Assembly: GCF_001487165.1 (NCBI RefSeq)
Contig: NZ_LN913006.1
Span: forward strand, 1,635,651 to 1,699,650
Direction of reading: 5' to 3'
Length of the DNA: 64,000 nt
Origin: Blautia massiliensis (ex Durand et al. 2017)
GTDB lineage: Bacteria; Bacillota; Clostridia; Lachnospirales; Lachnospiraceae
The notes under the pieces were generated by a model. The model saw nothing but the letters and a program-made list of their open reading frames with translations, was not told the DNA's origin and searched no databases. The position numbers and the translations under genes were made by a program. This document shows positions 17,142 to 25,055 of the stretch, piece after piece. Positions within the stretch are counted from its first letter, which is position 1. Each line of letters begins with the position of its first letter.

Positions 17142-18272
17142 TTACTGTACAGGCATATAGTATACGTCTGCAGCCTCACCGTGCCAGTAGAAGCTTGTTC
17201 CATCCTCTTCATATACATCACAGTCATACTGAGAAGAGAAGGTGAAACGGTTTCCTTCGTTATCCATCCATGCACCGTTTCCGTCCGGAACGATAACACG
17301 TGGTTTACCATCGGAGTTTCTGTAAATAGTTCTTGTCTCATCTGTGTTGCCAAGCTGCTCATCTGTAAATCCGCCATTTACGATAGCACCGGAGGAGCTG
17401 CTGTCAGTGGATGCAGTTCCATTGGAAGAACCATCAGATGTACTGCTTCCGTCTGTAGATGTTCCGTCAGATGCTGCACTTCCGTCTGTAGATGTGCTTC
17501 CGTCGGCAGCTGTAGTTCCATCTGCTGCTCCGTCAGAAGAAGCTGCTGCATTACCATCTGCAGATGCACTTCCGTCAGAGGAAGCTGCTGCATTACCTTT
17601 ACCGGCAGTCTTGGCTGCGGAACCATTTGCCGCACTCTTCAGAGTGGAATCACCAAGGATCGCAAAGCTGTCGACAGACTCCTGAACCTTTTTCAGAGCA
17701 TCCTCTTTTTTAACAGATGCCACAAGGCTGTAATACTCACTGTCATTTACAAAGTATTTATTGATAGCATATACATAACCGTCACTCTTGGTCGTATCCT
17801 TATATTTCACAGTATAGGAATAAATGTTGATTCCGTCTTTCTGATCTGCCTTGTAATCCTGGATCTCAAAATCGGTTCCATTTACCATGTTCTCTGCCTG
17901 TGTCATGGAAACTGCCATATCCTGGGAGTTCGGGATCACTGCGGATTCCAGATCTGCGCCGGATCCGTGAAGGATCAGGATCCTGCCCTGGTCCGGAGAC
18001 TCGAAGCTTACCATATCTGTCTCGTCGGACTTGTTGGCCCAGGTTGCATCCGGAAGCTTGATCGCTACGGATTTATCCTTGGATGTATAGGTTGTATTCT
18101 GTGCGTCTGCTGCAACAGTCGGTGTAACCTTCGCTTTTTTCGCCGGTGTCGGAGTAGGAGTAGACTCCACAACCACGCTGTCCTCTTTTCCTCCTCCGAA
18201 ACTACATGCCGTCATGACACCAGAAAGAGCAACAGTCATAGCTAAAAGTGCAATAAATTTTTTATTCTTCAT
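17142..18272 (-). CDS. Lipoprotein with Ser/Thr/Asp/Gly-rich linker, unknown function
   Basis: A 376-aa protein. The signal peptide MKNKKFIALLAMTVALSG is followed by a lipobox ending in TAC (Cys about residue 23). Residues 30-205 form a compact domain. Residues 210-300 are an almost pure A/S/D/G/T tract with repeated DGS-type units, probably a flexible cell-wall-spanning linker. The C-terminal 75 residues form a small globular domain (TIYRNSDGKPRVIVPD, FTFSSQYDCDVYEEDG). The ATG at 18272 follows GAGGAGG; the upstream extension has no site. I do not recognise the family. Confidence 0.7.
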   Translation of the reverse strand: MKNKKFIALLAMTVALSGVMTACSFGGGKEDSVVVESTPTPTPAKKAKVTPTVAADAQNTTYTSKDKSVAIKLPDATWANKSDETDMVSFESPDQGRILILHGSGADLESAVIPNSQDMAVSMTQAENMVNGTDFEIQDYKADQKDGINIYSYTVKYKDTTKSDGYVYAINKYFVNDSEYYSLVASVKKEDALKKVQESVDSFAILGDSTLKSAANGSAAKTAGKGNAAASSDGSASADGNAAASSDGAADGTTAADGSTSTDGSAASDGTSTDGSSTSDGSSNGTASTDSSSSGAIVNGGFTDEQLGNTDETRTIYRNSDGKPRVIVPDGNGAWMDNEGNRFTFSSQYDCDVYEEDGTSFYWHGEAADVYYMPVQ

Positions 18273-18346
18273 AGTATCCTCCTCATAATCATCATCAGTC
18301 ACAAAGTGTGTCCGGAACATTCACTCCTGAACACACTCTTTGCTAT

Positions 18347-18375
18347 AGTTTACGATTTTATTACAGCTTTGTCAA
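18347..18375 (-). promoter_or_regulatory. Promoter of the lipoprotein gene
   Basis: On the minus strand, a perfect TTGACA (18370-18375) is 17 bp from TAAACT (18347-18352), about 75 bp before the start. The interval 18376-18715 otherwise shows only AT-rich sequence and a weak plus-strand TTGAAT/TATAAT pair (18581-18611, 19-bp spacer) that may serve the next gene. No riboswitch-like conserved motif was recognised there. Confidence 0.6.
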
Positions 18376-18715
18376 TTGATTTCTCCCTGTACTTTATGAA
18401 TATCCTGTAAGCAGATATCCTGCTCCGTACAGGATTTTTCTAACATTATAATTTTCCCAGATATACCTATCTTATTCTCTTCTTATGCTGATCCTGTATT
18501 TCCCGTTTTACGCCTTCATTACGAAAGTTCTGATTTATTCCCCACCAAGTAAGCCTCCTGTTTTAATGACAAATATCTCCTTGAATCTGTCCCCTCTTTT
18601 TTTTCTATAATTGTGTCTTTATTCATGTACACTCATGTTGTAAAGTATACCCAACCAAAAATATATGAAAAGAGGACATCCATACATCGATGTTTTCGGG
18701 AAAGGATCTATCACT

Positions 18716-19273
18716 ATGGAAAAAGCAGTTCAGACATCTCAGAGAACTGACCAGGAGCTTTCATCTGTTCAGTTTCTCACCATTACAGCCGCATTTGTTG
18801 CACTGACTTATATCTTCACCGCATTTATTAATGTTAAGCTTCCGATCGCAGCCAACGGCGGACTGATCCACCTTGGAAATGTACCGTTATTCATCGGTGC
18901 CATTTTATTCGGAAAGAAAACCGGAGCCATTGCCGGTGGGATCGGAATGGGGCTCTTTGACCTTCTCTCCGGCTGGACCCTGTGGGCACCATTTACTCTT
19001 ATTATTGTAGGGATCATGGGCTTCACAGTAGGTAAGCTCACAGAGGATCCCCGGCACCAGAACATGAAATGGTATGTGATCGCCATTGCCGCAGCCTGCG
19101 TGATCAAGGTTGCAGGATACTACATTGCAGAGGTTATCATCTACGGAAATCCACTGGCACCGGTATCTTCCATCCCAGGAAACCTGGTCCAGATCGGTGT
19201 TGCAGCTGTCATCGTTCTCGTAGTGATCACACCATTAAACCTTGCAGCAAGAAAAACCGGATTAAAAAAATAG
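18716..19273 (+). CDS. ECF transporter S component (substrate-binding membrane subunit)
   Basis: A 185-aa protein with about six membrane segments. The sequence IHLGNVPLFIGAILFGKKTGAIAGGIGMGLFDLLSG matches, in order and spacing, the S components of the ECF-ribofla_trS-like family (PF07155). Such proteins bind a vitamin and dock on the shared EcfT-EcfA-EcfA' energising module, which is not in this window. The adjacent PLP-dependent aminotransferase suggests a vitamin B6-type substrate, but this is inference. The ATG at 18716 is preferred; an upstream ATG at 18665 would add 17 polar residues. Confidence 0.75.
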   Translation: MEKAVQTSQRTDQELSSVQFLTITAAFVALTYIFTAFINVKLPIAANGGLIHLGNVPLFIGAILFGKKTGAIAGGIGMGLFDLLSGWTLWAPFTLIIVGIMGFTVGKLTEDPRHQNMKWYVIAIAAACVIKVAGYYIAEVIIYGNPLAPVSSIPGNLVQIGVAAVIVLVVITPLNLAARKTGLKK

Positions 19274-19327
19274 CTGTAACAGCTGCCGTAATTTGCGGAA
19301 ATAATATAAAGATCAAGAGGTGAGCTT

Positions 19328-20458
19328 ATGTATAAGATCATGACACCGGGACCTACACAGGTCGCAGAAAATGTCCGTCTGGCAAGAAGCATGGAATGCA
19401 CAAATCCGGATCTGGACGAAAATTTTGTCGAATTTTATAAAGAAACCTGCGAGAAGATCAGCACTCTTCTCCATACCTCCAACGAAACTCTCATCTTAAG
19501 CGGTGAGGGTATCCTTGGACTGGAGGCTGCCATTGCTTCCATGACTGAGCCCGGAGATAAGGTTCTTGTTCTGGACAATGGTATCTACGGAAAAGGCTTT
19601 GCCGATTTTGTTTCCATGTACGGAGGCAGACCGGAGCTTTATACCAGAGATTATCAGAACACTCTCAATGTAAAGGAACTGGAAGCCTTCCTTGCGGATA
19701 ACCATAACTACAAATATGCAACCGTAGTACACGGCGATACTCCAAGCGGCATGCTCAACGATGTATCTGCCATCTGCCCGCTTCTTAAAAAATACGGGAT
19801 CCTTACCGTTGTAGATTCTGTTTCCGCTTCCTTCGGCGAGCCTCTGAACATTGATGCATGCCAGATTGATATCATGTGCGGCGGATCACAGAAGGTGGTA
19901 TCTGCACCTCCGGGACTTACCTTTGTTGTAGTCAGCAGCGATGCAAAGAAGGCAATGACTGAAAGAAAGACACCCATTGCTTCTTTCTACGCAAATCTCA
20001 CAACCTTTGCACATTATTATGAAGAAAAATGGTTTCCATATACCATGCCGATCAGCGATATCTATGGTCTGCGGGCTGCTATTGACAACATTGCCGATGA
20101 TCCCGGGATCCTTACACGCCATGCCAAAATCGCCGCAGCCTCCCGAAAGGCCATTACAGGAGCCGGACTTAAGCTGTATCTCCACAGCGGCTATTCCAAC
20201 ACGGTAACTGTTTTTGAAGTCCCGGAAGGCACCACTGCCGCTGCGATCCTGGACGGAGTCAGAAAAGACTATAACATCATGCTGGCAGGCTCCTTCGATG
20301 TCCTTGCCGGAAAGGTTATCCGCATCGGTCACATGGGAAATAATGCAGCTTTCTACAATGTACGTGAAGTTTTCCATGCTCTTGACGGAACCCTGCAGAA
20401 GCTTGGCGTTCCTCTTACCGGATCCATGGAAGAAATCTTCTGCGAAAATATGAAATAG
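19328..20458 (+). CDS. Class V aminotransferase (alanine-glyoxylate / pyridoxamine-pyruvate type)
   Basis: A 376-aa fold-type I PLP enzyme. It opens with MTPGPTQV, the usual class V start; SGEGILGLEAA binds the cofactor phosphate region; VVDSVSASFG holds the Asp (163) that contacts the PLP pyridine; and CGGSQKVVSAPPG holds the catalytic Lys (189). The family includes serine-pyruvate, alanine-glyoxylate and pyridoxamine-pyruvate aminotransferases, and the exact substrate cannot be read. It lies 54 bp after the ECF S component on the same strand, so the two are likely cotranscribed. Confidence 0.8.
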   Translation: MYKIMTPGPTQVAENVRLARSMECTNPDLDENFVEFYKETCEKISTLLHTSNETLILSGEGILGLEAAIASMTEPGDKVLVLDNGIYGKGFADFVSMYGGRPELYTRDYQNTLNVKELEAFLADNHNYKYATVVHGDTPSGMLNDVSAICPLLKKYGILTVVDSVSASFGEPLNIDACQIDIMCGGSQKVVSAPPGLTFVVVSSDAKKAMTERKTPIASFYANLTTFAHYYEEKWFPYTMPISDIYGLRAAIDNIADDPGILTRHAKIAAASRKAITGAGLKLYLHSGYSNTVTVFEVPEGTTAAAILDGVRKDYNIMLAGSFDVLAGKVIRIGHMGNNAAFYNVREVFHALDGTLQKLGVPLTGSMEEIFCENMK

Positions 20459-20462
20459 ACAA

Positions 20463-20563
20463 AAAAACGCTGTAAAAGGAAATTTATCACTGCTGTTTCT
20501 CCATTTTGCCGGTATAGCCGGTAAGATGAAGAGACAGCTCACATTTCCATTTACAGCGTTTTG
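20463..20563. terminator. Long (about 100 nt) near-perfect hairpin between convergent genes
   Basis: Outer arms AAAACGCTGTAAAaGGAAAT and ATTTCCaTTTACAGCGTTTT pair with one mismatch. Inside, GCTGTtTCT pairs with AGAgACAGC, and CATTTTGCCGG pairs with CCGGTAAGATG using G-U wobbles, closing on a three-base loop. The minus strand ends in seven Ts, so it can terminate helD transcription; the plus strand has a shorter run. It is far longer than an ordinary terminator. Confidence 0.6.
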
Positions 20564-20572
20564 TAATGTTAT

Positions 20573-22708
20573 TTATTCTGTTATTTCATACATATACAAT
20601 TCATGCAGCGCCCTGGTTGCCGCAATATATCTGGCTCTCTGCACGATCGGACTTCTGTCAGTCCCCGGAAATACAGAAAATACCTGATCAAATTCCAGTC
20701 CCTTTGCCATATAAAACGTGGTAACAGTAAGACCTTTTTTGAAATTTGTGCTGTCCCTGTGAAGCAGTGACAGCCTTTCCTTTGTGTCAAAGCCCTCTGC
20801 TTCCAGTTTTTTCTGAAGAATATAATATGCCTCTCTCGCTTCATCTGCAGTTCTGGTGATCACCGCTGCTGTCTCGTAAGAAAGCTCCTCCCCGGTCTCA
20901 GTCCCATCTGTCTCCGAAGCCGCATTTTCCGGCATGTCTTCGTCGGCTTCCGCCACTGTCTGCTTCTCCAGTCTCAGTTCCTTTACCACACGCTCCAGTG
21001 CCTCGGTAAGCCCCGTAAATTCTTTCTCTTCCACCGGTTTTCCATGGCGTTCAAAAAGCTCCACCTCTGTGATCCCCGCAAGCTTATTCGCATAGGAAGC
21101 AATCTCAATGGTATTACGGTAGCTCTTATTCATCACGATCCTTCTGATATCCTTGCCAAAGATCTTCGGAAGGAATGTAAGCACATCCTGTTGGTCCCCA
21201 TCCATGGTCTGCTCCCTATCTCCCAGGATCGTCATTTTGCATTTAAAAAGCCTCTGGATGATGAGATACTGGATCATGGAATAATCCTGCATCTCATCCA
21301 CGATCAGATGGCGGACACCACTGTCTTCCTGCTGGGTCTCCAGACGGTATTTCAGATACAGAACCGGATACACATCCTCATAACGAAGCTTTCTTTTTTC
21401 GTACTGTACCTGTGGAAGCGCCGGAAATCCCTCCTGCCTCAGGAAACGATTGTATAACACATAAAGATCTCTTGTCTCATACATCCGGTAAAAACGACTC
21501 TTCACAGCATCCCTTTCTTCCTCCGGAAGGTCAAAACCCTTCAGCGTTTCCACCTCATCAATGAAATACTCTGCCACTGCATCCATTCTGGAAAGTAGCG
21601 GGATATCCATAAATTTAAAATAAAACAGTTCAATAATTTCCTGTTCTTTTTTTACTACGCCACGATGTTCTATATCCCGGAAATTCATAAGACTGTCTTC
21701 CAGTTCTGCCAGATACCCTTCCATACGGTCCAGAAAATCCCGGGACTGTTTTTCCTTCAGAAGCTCCTCATCACATAAGCCTGAGATCTGCCGCTCGATC
21801 AGATCATAACGATCCTCGCAGTCAGACACTGTATTTTTCAGTCTCTTATAGGCAAAAAGATCAAAGCTCATCTCCCGGATGTTCTCCTCACCAAGCTCCG
21901 GCAGGATATGGGAAATATAATCCGAAAATACTCCGTTGGGCGAAAGTACCAGCACAGAAGAGGATTTCAGATTCTTTCTGTCATGATAAAGGAGATATGC
22001 GATCCTGTGCAGGGCAATGGAAGTCTTTCCGCTTCCTGCAGCCCCCTGGATCACCATGATCCTGTCCGAGGTGTTTCGGATAATGGCATTCTGCTCCTTC
22101 TGAATGGTTCGGATAATGTTTTTCAGCTGTACATCTCCGTTGCTTCCAAGCTCTGCCTTCAGGATCTCATCATCAATTTTCACATCGCTCTCGAACTCGT
22201 AGATCATTTTTCCGCCACGGATCTTATACTGCCACTTTGCCGCAATATCTCCATGGATCTCACCCAGCGGGGCCTGATAGGAGGCCGGTCCTTTGTCAAA
22301 ATCATAGAACAATCCGGACACCGGTGCCCTCCAGTCATAGATCAGAGGCAGACCACCGTTTTCCTCCGCAAGGTTTGCGATACCTATATAAAAGATCTCC
22401 GGCTCATCATCACCTTCATAGCAGAAATCCACTCTGCCAAAAAATGGTGAATCCATCATCTTACGGAATCTGCGGCGCAGCTCGATCTTTTCATTGCTGG
22501 CATTGATCTCATGGAGAAGTGCCTGCTGGTTATCGAAATTTTCGTAGCCATACTGGTCCATCTCTGTGTAGTTTTCCCAGTAATACTCGTGCATTCCTTC
22601 GATTTCTTTCTGACCAGCCTCTATGGAATCATCCAGCTGTGTGATCCGGTGCCGCAGAGTTCCTGTTACATGTGCAAGATATTCCCGTCCGTTTTTTACT
22701 GCTGCCAT
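20573..22708 (-). CDS. helD: HelD-like UvrD/Rep-family ATPase (RNA polymerase recycling factor)
   Basis: A 711-aa protein. The N terminus (residues 1-75) is a charged coiled-coil arm. VIQGAAGSGKTSIALHRIAYLL is Walker A, LIVDEMQDYS is motif II, LGDREQTMD is motif III, and VTTFYMAKGLEFDQV and ARYIAATRALHELYM are motifs V and VI. The split of the first helicase domain by an inserted segment and the N-terminal arm are features of HelD, which removes stalled RNA polymerase from DNA. It starts 5 bp after the YbjQ gene, so both are in one transcript. Confidence 0.85.
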   Translation of the reverse strand: MAAVKNGREYLAHVTGTLRHRITQLDDSIEAGQKEIEGMHEYYWENYTEMDQYGYENFDNQQALLHEINASNEKIELRRRFRKMMDSPFFGRVDFCYEGDDEPEIFYIGIANLAEENGGLPLIYDWRAPVSGLFYDFDKGPASYQAPLGEIHGDIAAKWQYKIRGGKMIYEFESDVKIDDEILKAELGSNGDVQLKNIIRTIQKEQNAIIRNTSDRIMVIQGAAGSGKTSIALHRIAYLLYHDRKNLKSSSVLVLSPNGVFSDYISHILPELGEENIREMSFDLFAYKRLKNTVSDCEDRYDLIERQISGLCDEELLKEKQSRDFLDRMEGYLAELEDSLMNFRDIEHRGVVKKEQEIIELFYFKFMDIPLLSRMDAVAEYFIDEVETLKGFDLPEEERDAVKSRFYRMYETRDLYVLYNRFLRQEGFPALPQVQYEKRKLRYEDVYPVLYLKYRLETQQEDSGVRHLIVDEMQDYSMIQYLIIQRLFKCKMTILGDREQTMDGDQQDVLTFLPKIFGKDIRRIVMNKSYRNTIEIASYANKLAGITEVELFERHGKPVEEKEFTGLTEALERVVKELRLEKQTVAEADEDMPENAASETDGTETGEELSYETAAVITRTADEAREAYYILQKKLEAEGFDTKERLSLLHRDSTNFKKGLTVTTFYMAKGLEFDQVFSVFPGTDRSPIVQRARYIAATRALHELYMYEITE

Positions 22709-22713
22709 ACGCC

Positions 22714-23034
22714 TTAATCCACCACTACCGCTGTTCCGCTTGCTGTAACCATCAGCATGCCATTATCTGCGCCAAGTACCTCATAATCAATGTCCACGCC
22801 AATCACTGCATTGGCGCCCATTGCTCCTGCCCGCTGTTCCAGTTCTTTCAGTGCCTCTTCCCTGGCCTTCTGAAGTTCTTCCTCATAACAGGCACTTCTG
22901 CCGCCAAAGAAATTCCGAAGACCCGCGCCAAGATCTTTCATAAAATTTACTCCTGAGATCACCTCTCCAAATACGATTCCTTTATATTCACGGATTGCTC
23001 TTCCCTCTACCGATGGTGTTGTCGTTATGATCAT
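22714..23034 (-). CDS. YbjQ/UPF0145 family protein
   Basis: A 106-aa protein. It has the conserved features of the family: [22 protein letters not shown] at the start, then ARE(E)[25 protein letters not shown] and a final strand [11 protein letters not shown]. The fold is a homopentameric or decameric assembly without known activity. It is the first gene of a pair with helD. Confidence 0.85.
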   Translation of the reverse strand: MIITTTPSVEGRAIREYKGIVFGEVISGVNFMKDLGAGLRNFFGGRSACYEEELQKAREEALKELEQRAGAMGANAVIGVDIDYEVLGADNGMLMVTASGTAVVVD

Positions 23035-23156
23035 GGTAAAATCCTCCCGTTTCTGTCATTTTTCATGGACACTCCAGGATTATTTCCGAAAACATGCTCC
23101 GGAGTGTTTATTACAGAATTATACCCGAAAGCGGAACAGATGTATAGAGTAAAAAA

Positions 23157-23186
23157 GCGAAGCGGACATTCGAAATCCGCTTCGCA
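23157..23186 (-). terminator. Terminator of the ABC exporter operon
   Basis: GCGAAGCGGA and TCCGCTTCGC form a perfect 10-bp stem with a 9-base loop, followed on the minus strand by TTTTTT. Confidence 0.85.
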
Positions 23187-23216
23187 CCTTTTAAATAATA
23201 ACGATTGATCTCAGTC

Positions 23217-25055
23217 TCACGCCTGAGCCTCTTTTTTCTCGAACTGACTGTTATACAGATCCGCATAGAAGCCCTTCCGTGCCAGGAGCTCTTCATGATT
23301 TCCCTGCTCAATGATATCTCCGTCCTTCATGACAAGAATCAGATCTGCATCCTTAATGGTAGAAAGTCTGTGGGCGATAACAAAGCTGGTTCTGCCCTTC
23401 ATCAGGTTATCCATAGCCTTCTGGATCTGCATTTCTGTTCTTGTATCAACGGAAGATGTGGCCTCATCCAGGATCAGGATCTTATTGTCTGCCAAGATCG
23501 CTCTTGCAATGGTAAGCAACTGCTTCTGCCCCTGAGAAACATTACTGGTCTCCTCATCCAGGACCATCTGATAGCCGCCGGGCTGCTGCATGATAAAGTT
23601 ATGGATATGGGCCGCTTTTGCTGCTGCGATCACCTCTTCATCCGTTGCGTCCAGTCTTCCATAGCGGATATTTTCCATAATGGTTCCGGAAAACAGCCAG
23701 GTGTCCTGCAGCACCATTCCGAACATCTCACGGAGATTGCTGCGGTTGAAGTTCCGGATATCATGTCCGTCAACCTTGATGCTTCCGCCATTTACATCAT
23801 AAAAACGCATCAGCAGCTTTACGATCGTCGTTTTTCCTGCACCTGTAGGTCCTACAATGGCGATCTTCTGACCGTCATGCACATCTGCGGAAAAATCATT
23901 TACAATGATCTTATCCGGATTATAACCGAATTTCACATGCTCAAACTGTACATTTCCTTCCAGTCCCTCAATGGAATCCGGGTTCTCCGGCTGAAGCTCC
24001 TCCTCCGGCTCCTCAAGAAATTCAAATACCCGCTCAGAAGCTGCCGCCGAAGACTGCAGAAGGTTTGTAACCTGGGCGATCTGCTGGATCGGCTGTGTAA
24101 AGTTACGGATATACTGGAAGAAGGACTGGATATCTCCAACCTCGATAGTTCCTTTGATGGCAAAAAGCCCTCCGAGAAGTGCCACCATCACATATCCCAG
24201 ATTTCCCACAAACTGCATGATCGGCATCATCATCCCGGAAAAGAACTGTGACTTCCATGCAGACTCATAAAGCTTCTGGTTGTCATGCTCAAATTCCTTC
24301 AGCGCATCCTGCTCTTTGTTGAATACTCTTACCACATCATGGCCGCCGAAATTTTCCTCAACCTGACCATTTACTTTTCCCAGATACTCCTGCTGTGCCT
24401 GGAAATATTTCTGGGAGTGTTTCATTACTTTATTAATGATAAGCATGGAAACCGGCAGTATCAGCACTGCTGCCAGTGTCATCCACACGTTGATGGAAAG
24501 CATCATGATAAATACACCGATCAGTGTTGTTACGGATGTGATCAGCTGTGTCATGCTCTGGTTGATGCTCATCTGCAGGGTATCCACATCATTTGTCACC
24601 CTGGAAAGGATCTCACCGTTTGTTCTGCTCTCGAAATAATTCATTGGCAGACGGTTGATCTTCTTTGAAATATCCTTTCGGAGATTGTATGTAACATCAT
24701 TGGAGATCCCCGTCATGACAAATCCCTGGATCAGGGAAAAGCATGCACTTGCCACATACAGTCCCAAAGTCCACAGAAGGATCATTCCAATCTTACTGAA
24801 ATCAATACCGCCTGTACCGTTTACCTTGGCAACCAGACCATTGAACAGCTCTGTGGTAGCTTTTCCAAGGATCTTCGGGCCTGCAATATTAAACGCTGTA
24901 CCTGCAACTGCAAAGATAAACATCAGGATAAAACGGAATTTATATCTGCCCATATAGCCAAAGAGCTTTTTCATGGAGCCTTTGAAGTCCTTGGCCTTCT
25001 CTGTTGGCTGCATTCCGTGTCCGCCCATCGGGCCTCTTCTTCTCTGCTGACTCAT
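23217..25055 (-). CDS. ABC multidrug-type exporter half-transporter (permease-ATPase fusion)
   Basis: A 612-aa protein. Six membrane segments lie in residues 35-330 and the nucleotide-binding domain in 370-600. Walker A is GPTGAGKTT, the signature is VSQGQKQLLTIARA, Walker B is ILILDEATSSVD and the H-loop is VIAHRLSTIKDADL. The signature VSQGQ differs from canonical LSGGQ, as in one half of many heterodimeric exporters such as BmrCD-type pairs. It overlaps the preceding half-transporter gene by 4 bp (ATGA). The substrate is unknown; drugs or peptides are possible. Confidence 0.9.
   Translation of the reverse strand: MSQQRRRGPMGGHGMQPTEKAKDFKGSMKKLFGYMGRYKFRFILMFIFAVAGTAFNIAGPKILGKATTELFNGLVAKVNGTGGIDFSKIGMILLWTLGLYVASACFSLIQGFVMTGISNDVTYNLRKDISKKINRLPMNYFESRTNGEILSRVTNDVDTLQMSINQSMTQLITSVTTLIGVFIMMLSINVWMTLAAVLILPVSMLIINKVMKHSQKYFQAQQEYLGKVNGQVEENFGGHDVVRVFNKEQDALKEFEHDNQKLYESAWKSQFFSGMMMPIMQFVGNLGYVMVALLGGLFAIKGTIEVGDIQSFFQYIRNFTQPIQQIAQVTNLLQSSAAASERVFEFLEEPEEELQPENPDSIEGLEGNVQFEHVKFGYNPDKIIVNDFSADVHDGQKIAIVGPTGAGKTTIVKLLMRFYDVNGGSIKVDGHDIRNFNRSNLREMFGMVLQDTWLFSGTIMENIRYGRLDATDEEVIAAAKAAHIHNFIMQQPGGYQMVLDEETSNVSQGQKQLLTIARAILADNKILILDEATSSVDTRTEMQIQKAMDNLMKGRTSFVIAHRLSTIKDADLILVMKDGDIIEQGNHEELLARKGFYADLYNSQFEKKEAQA

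Noticed and set aside
17181-18245. Plus-strand frame of 354 codons opposite the lipoprotein
   Set aside because: It owes its length to the repetitive Ser/Thr/Gly-coding tract on the other strand; Cys/Ser/Arg-rich and without a ribosome site.
18376-18715. A vitamin riboswitch before the ECF S component
   Set aside because: No TPP (CUGAGA), FMN, cobalamin or preQ1 signature was found; only weak promoter-like hexamers.
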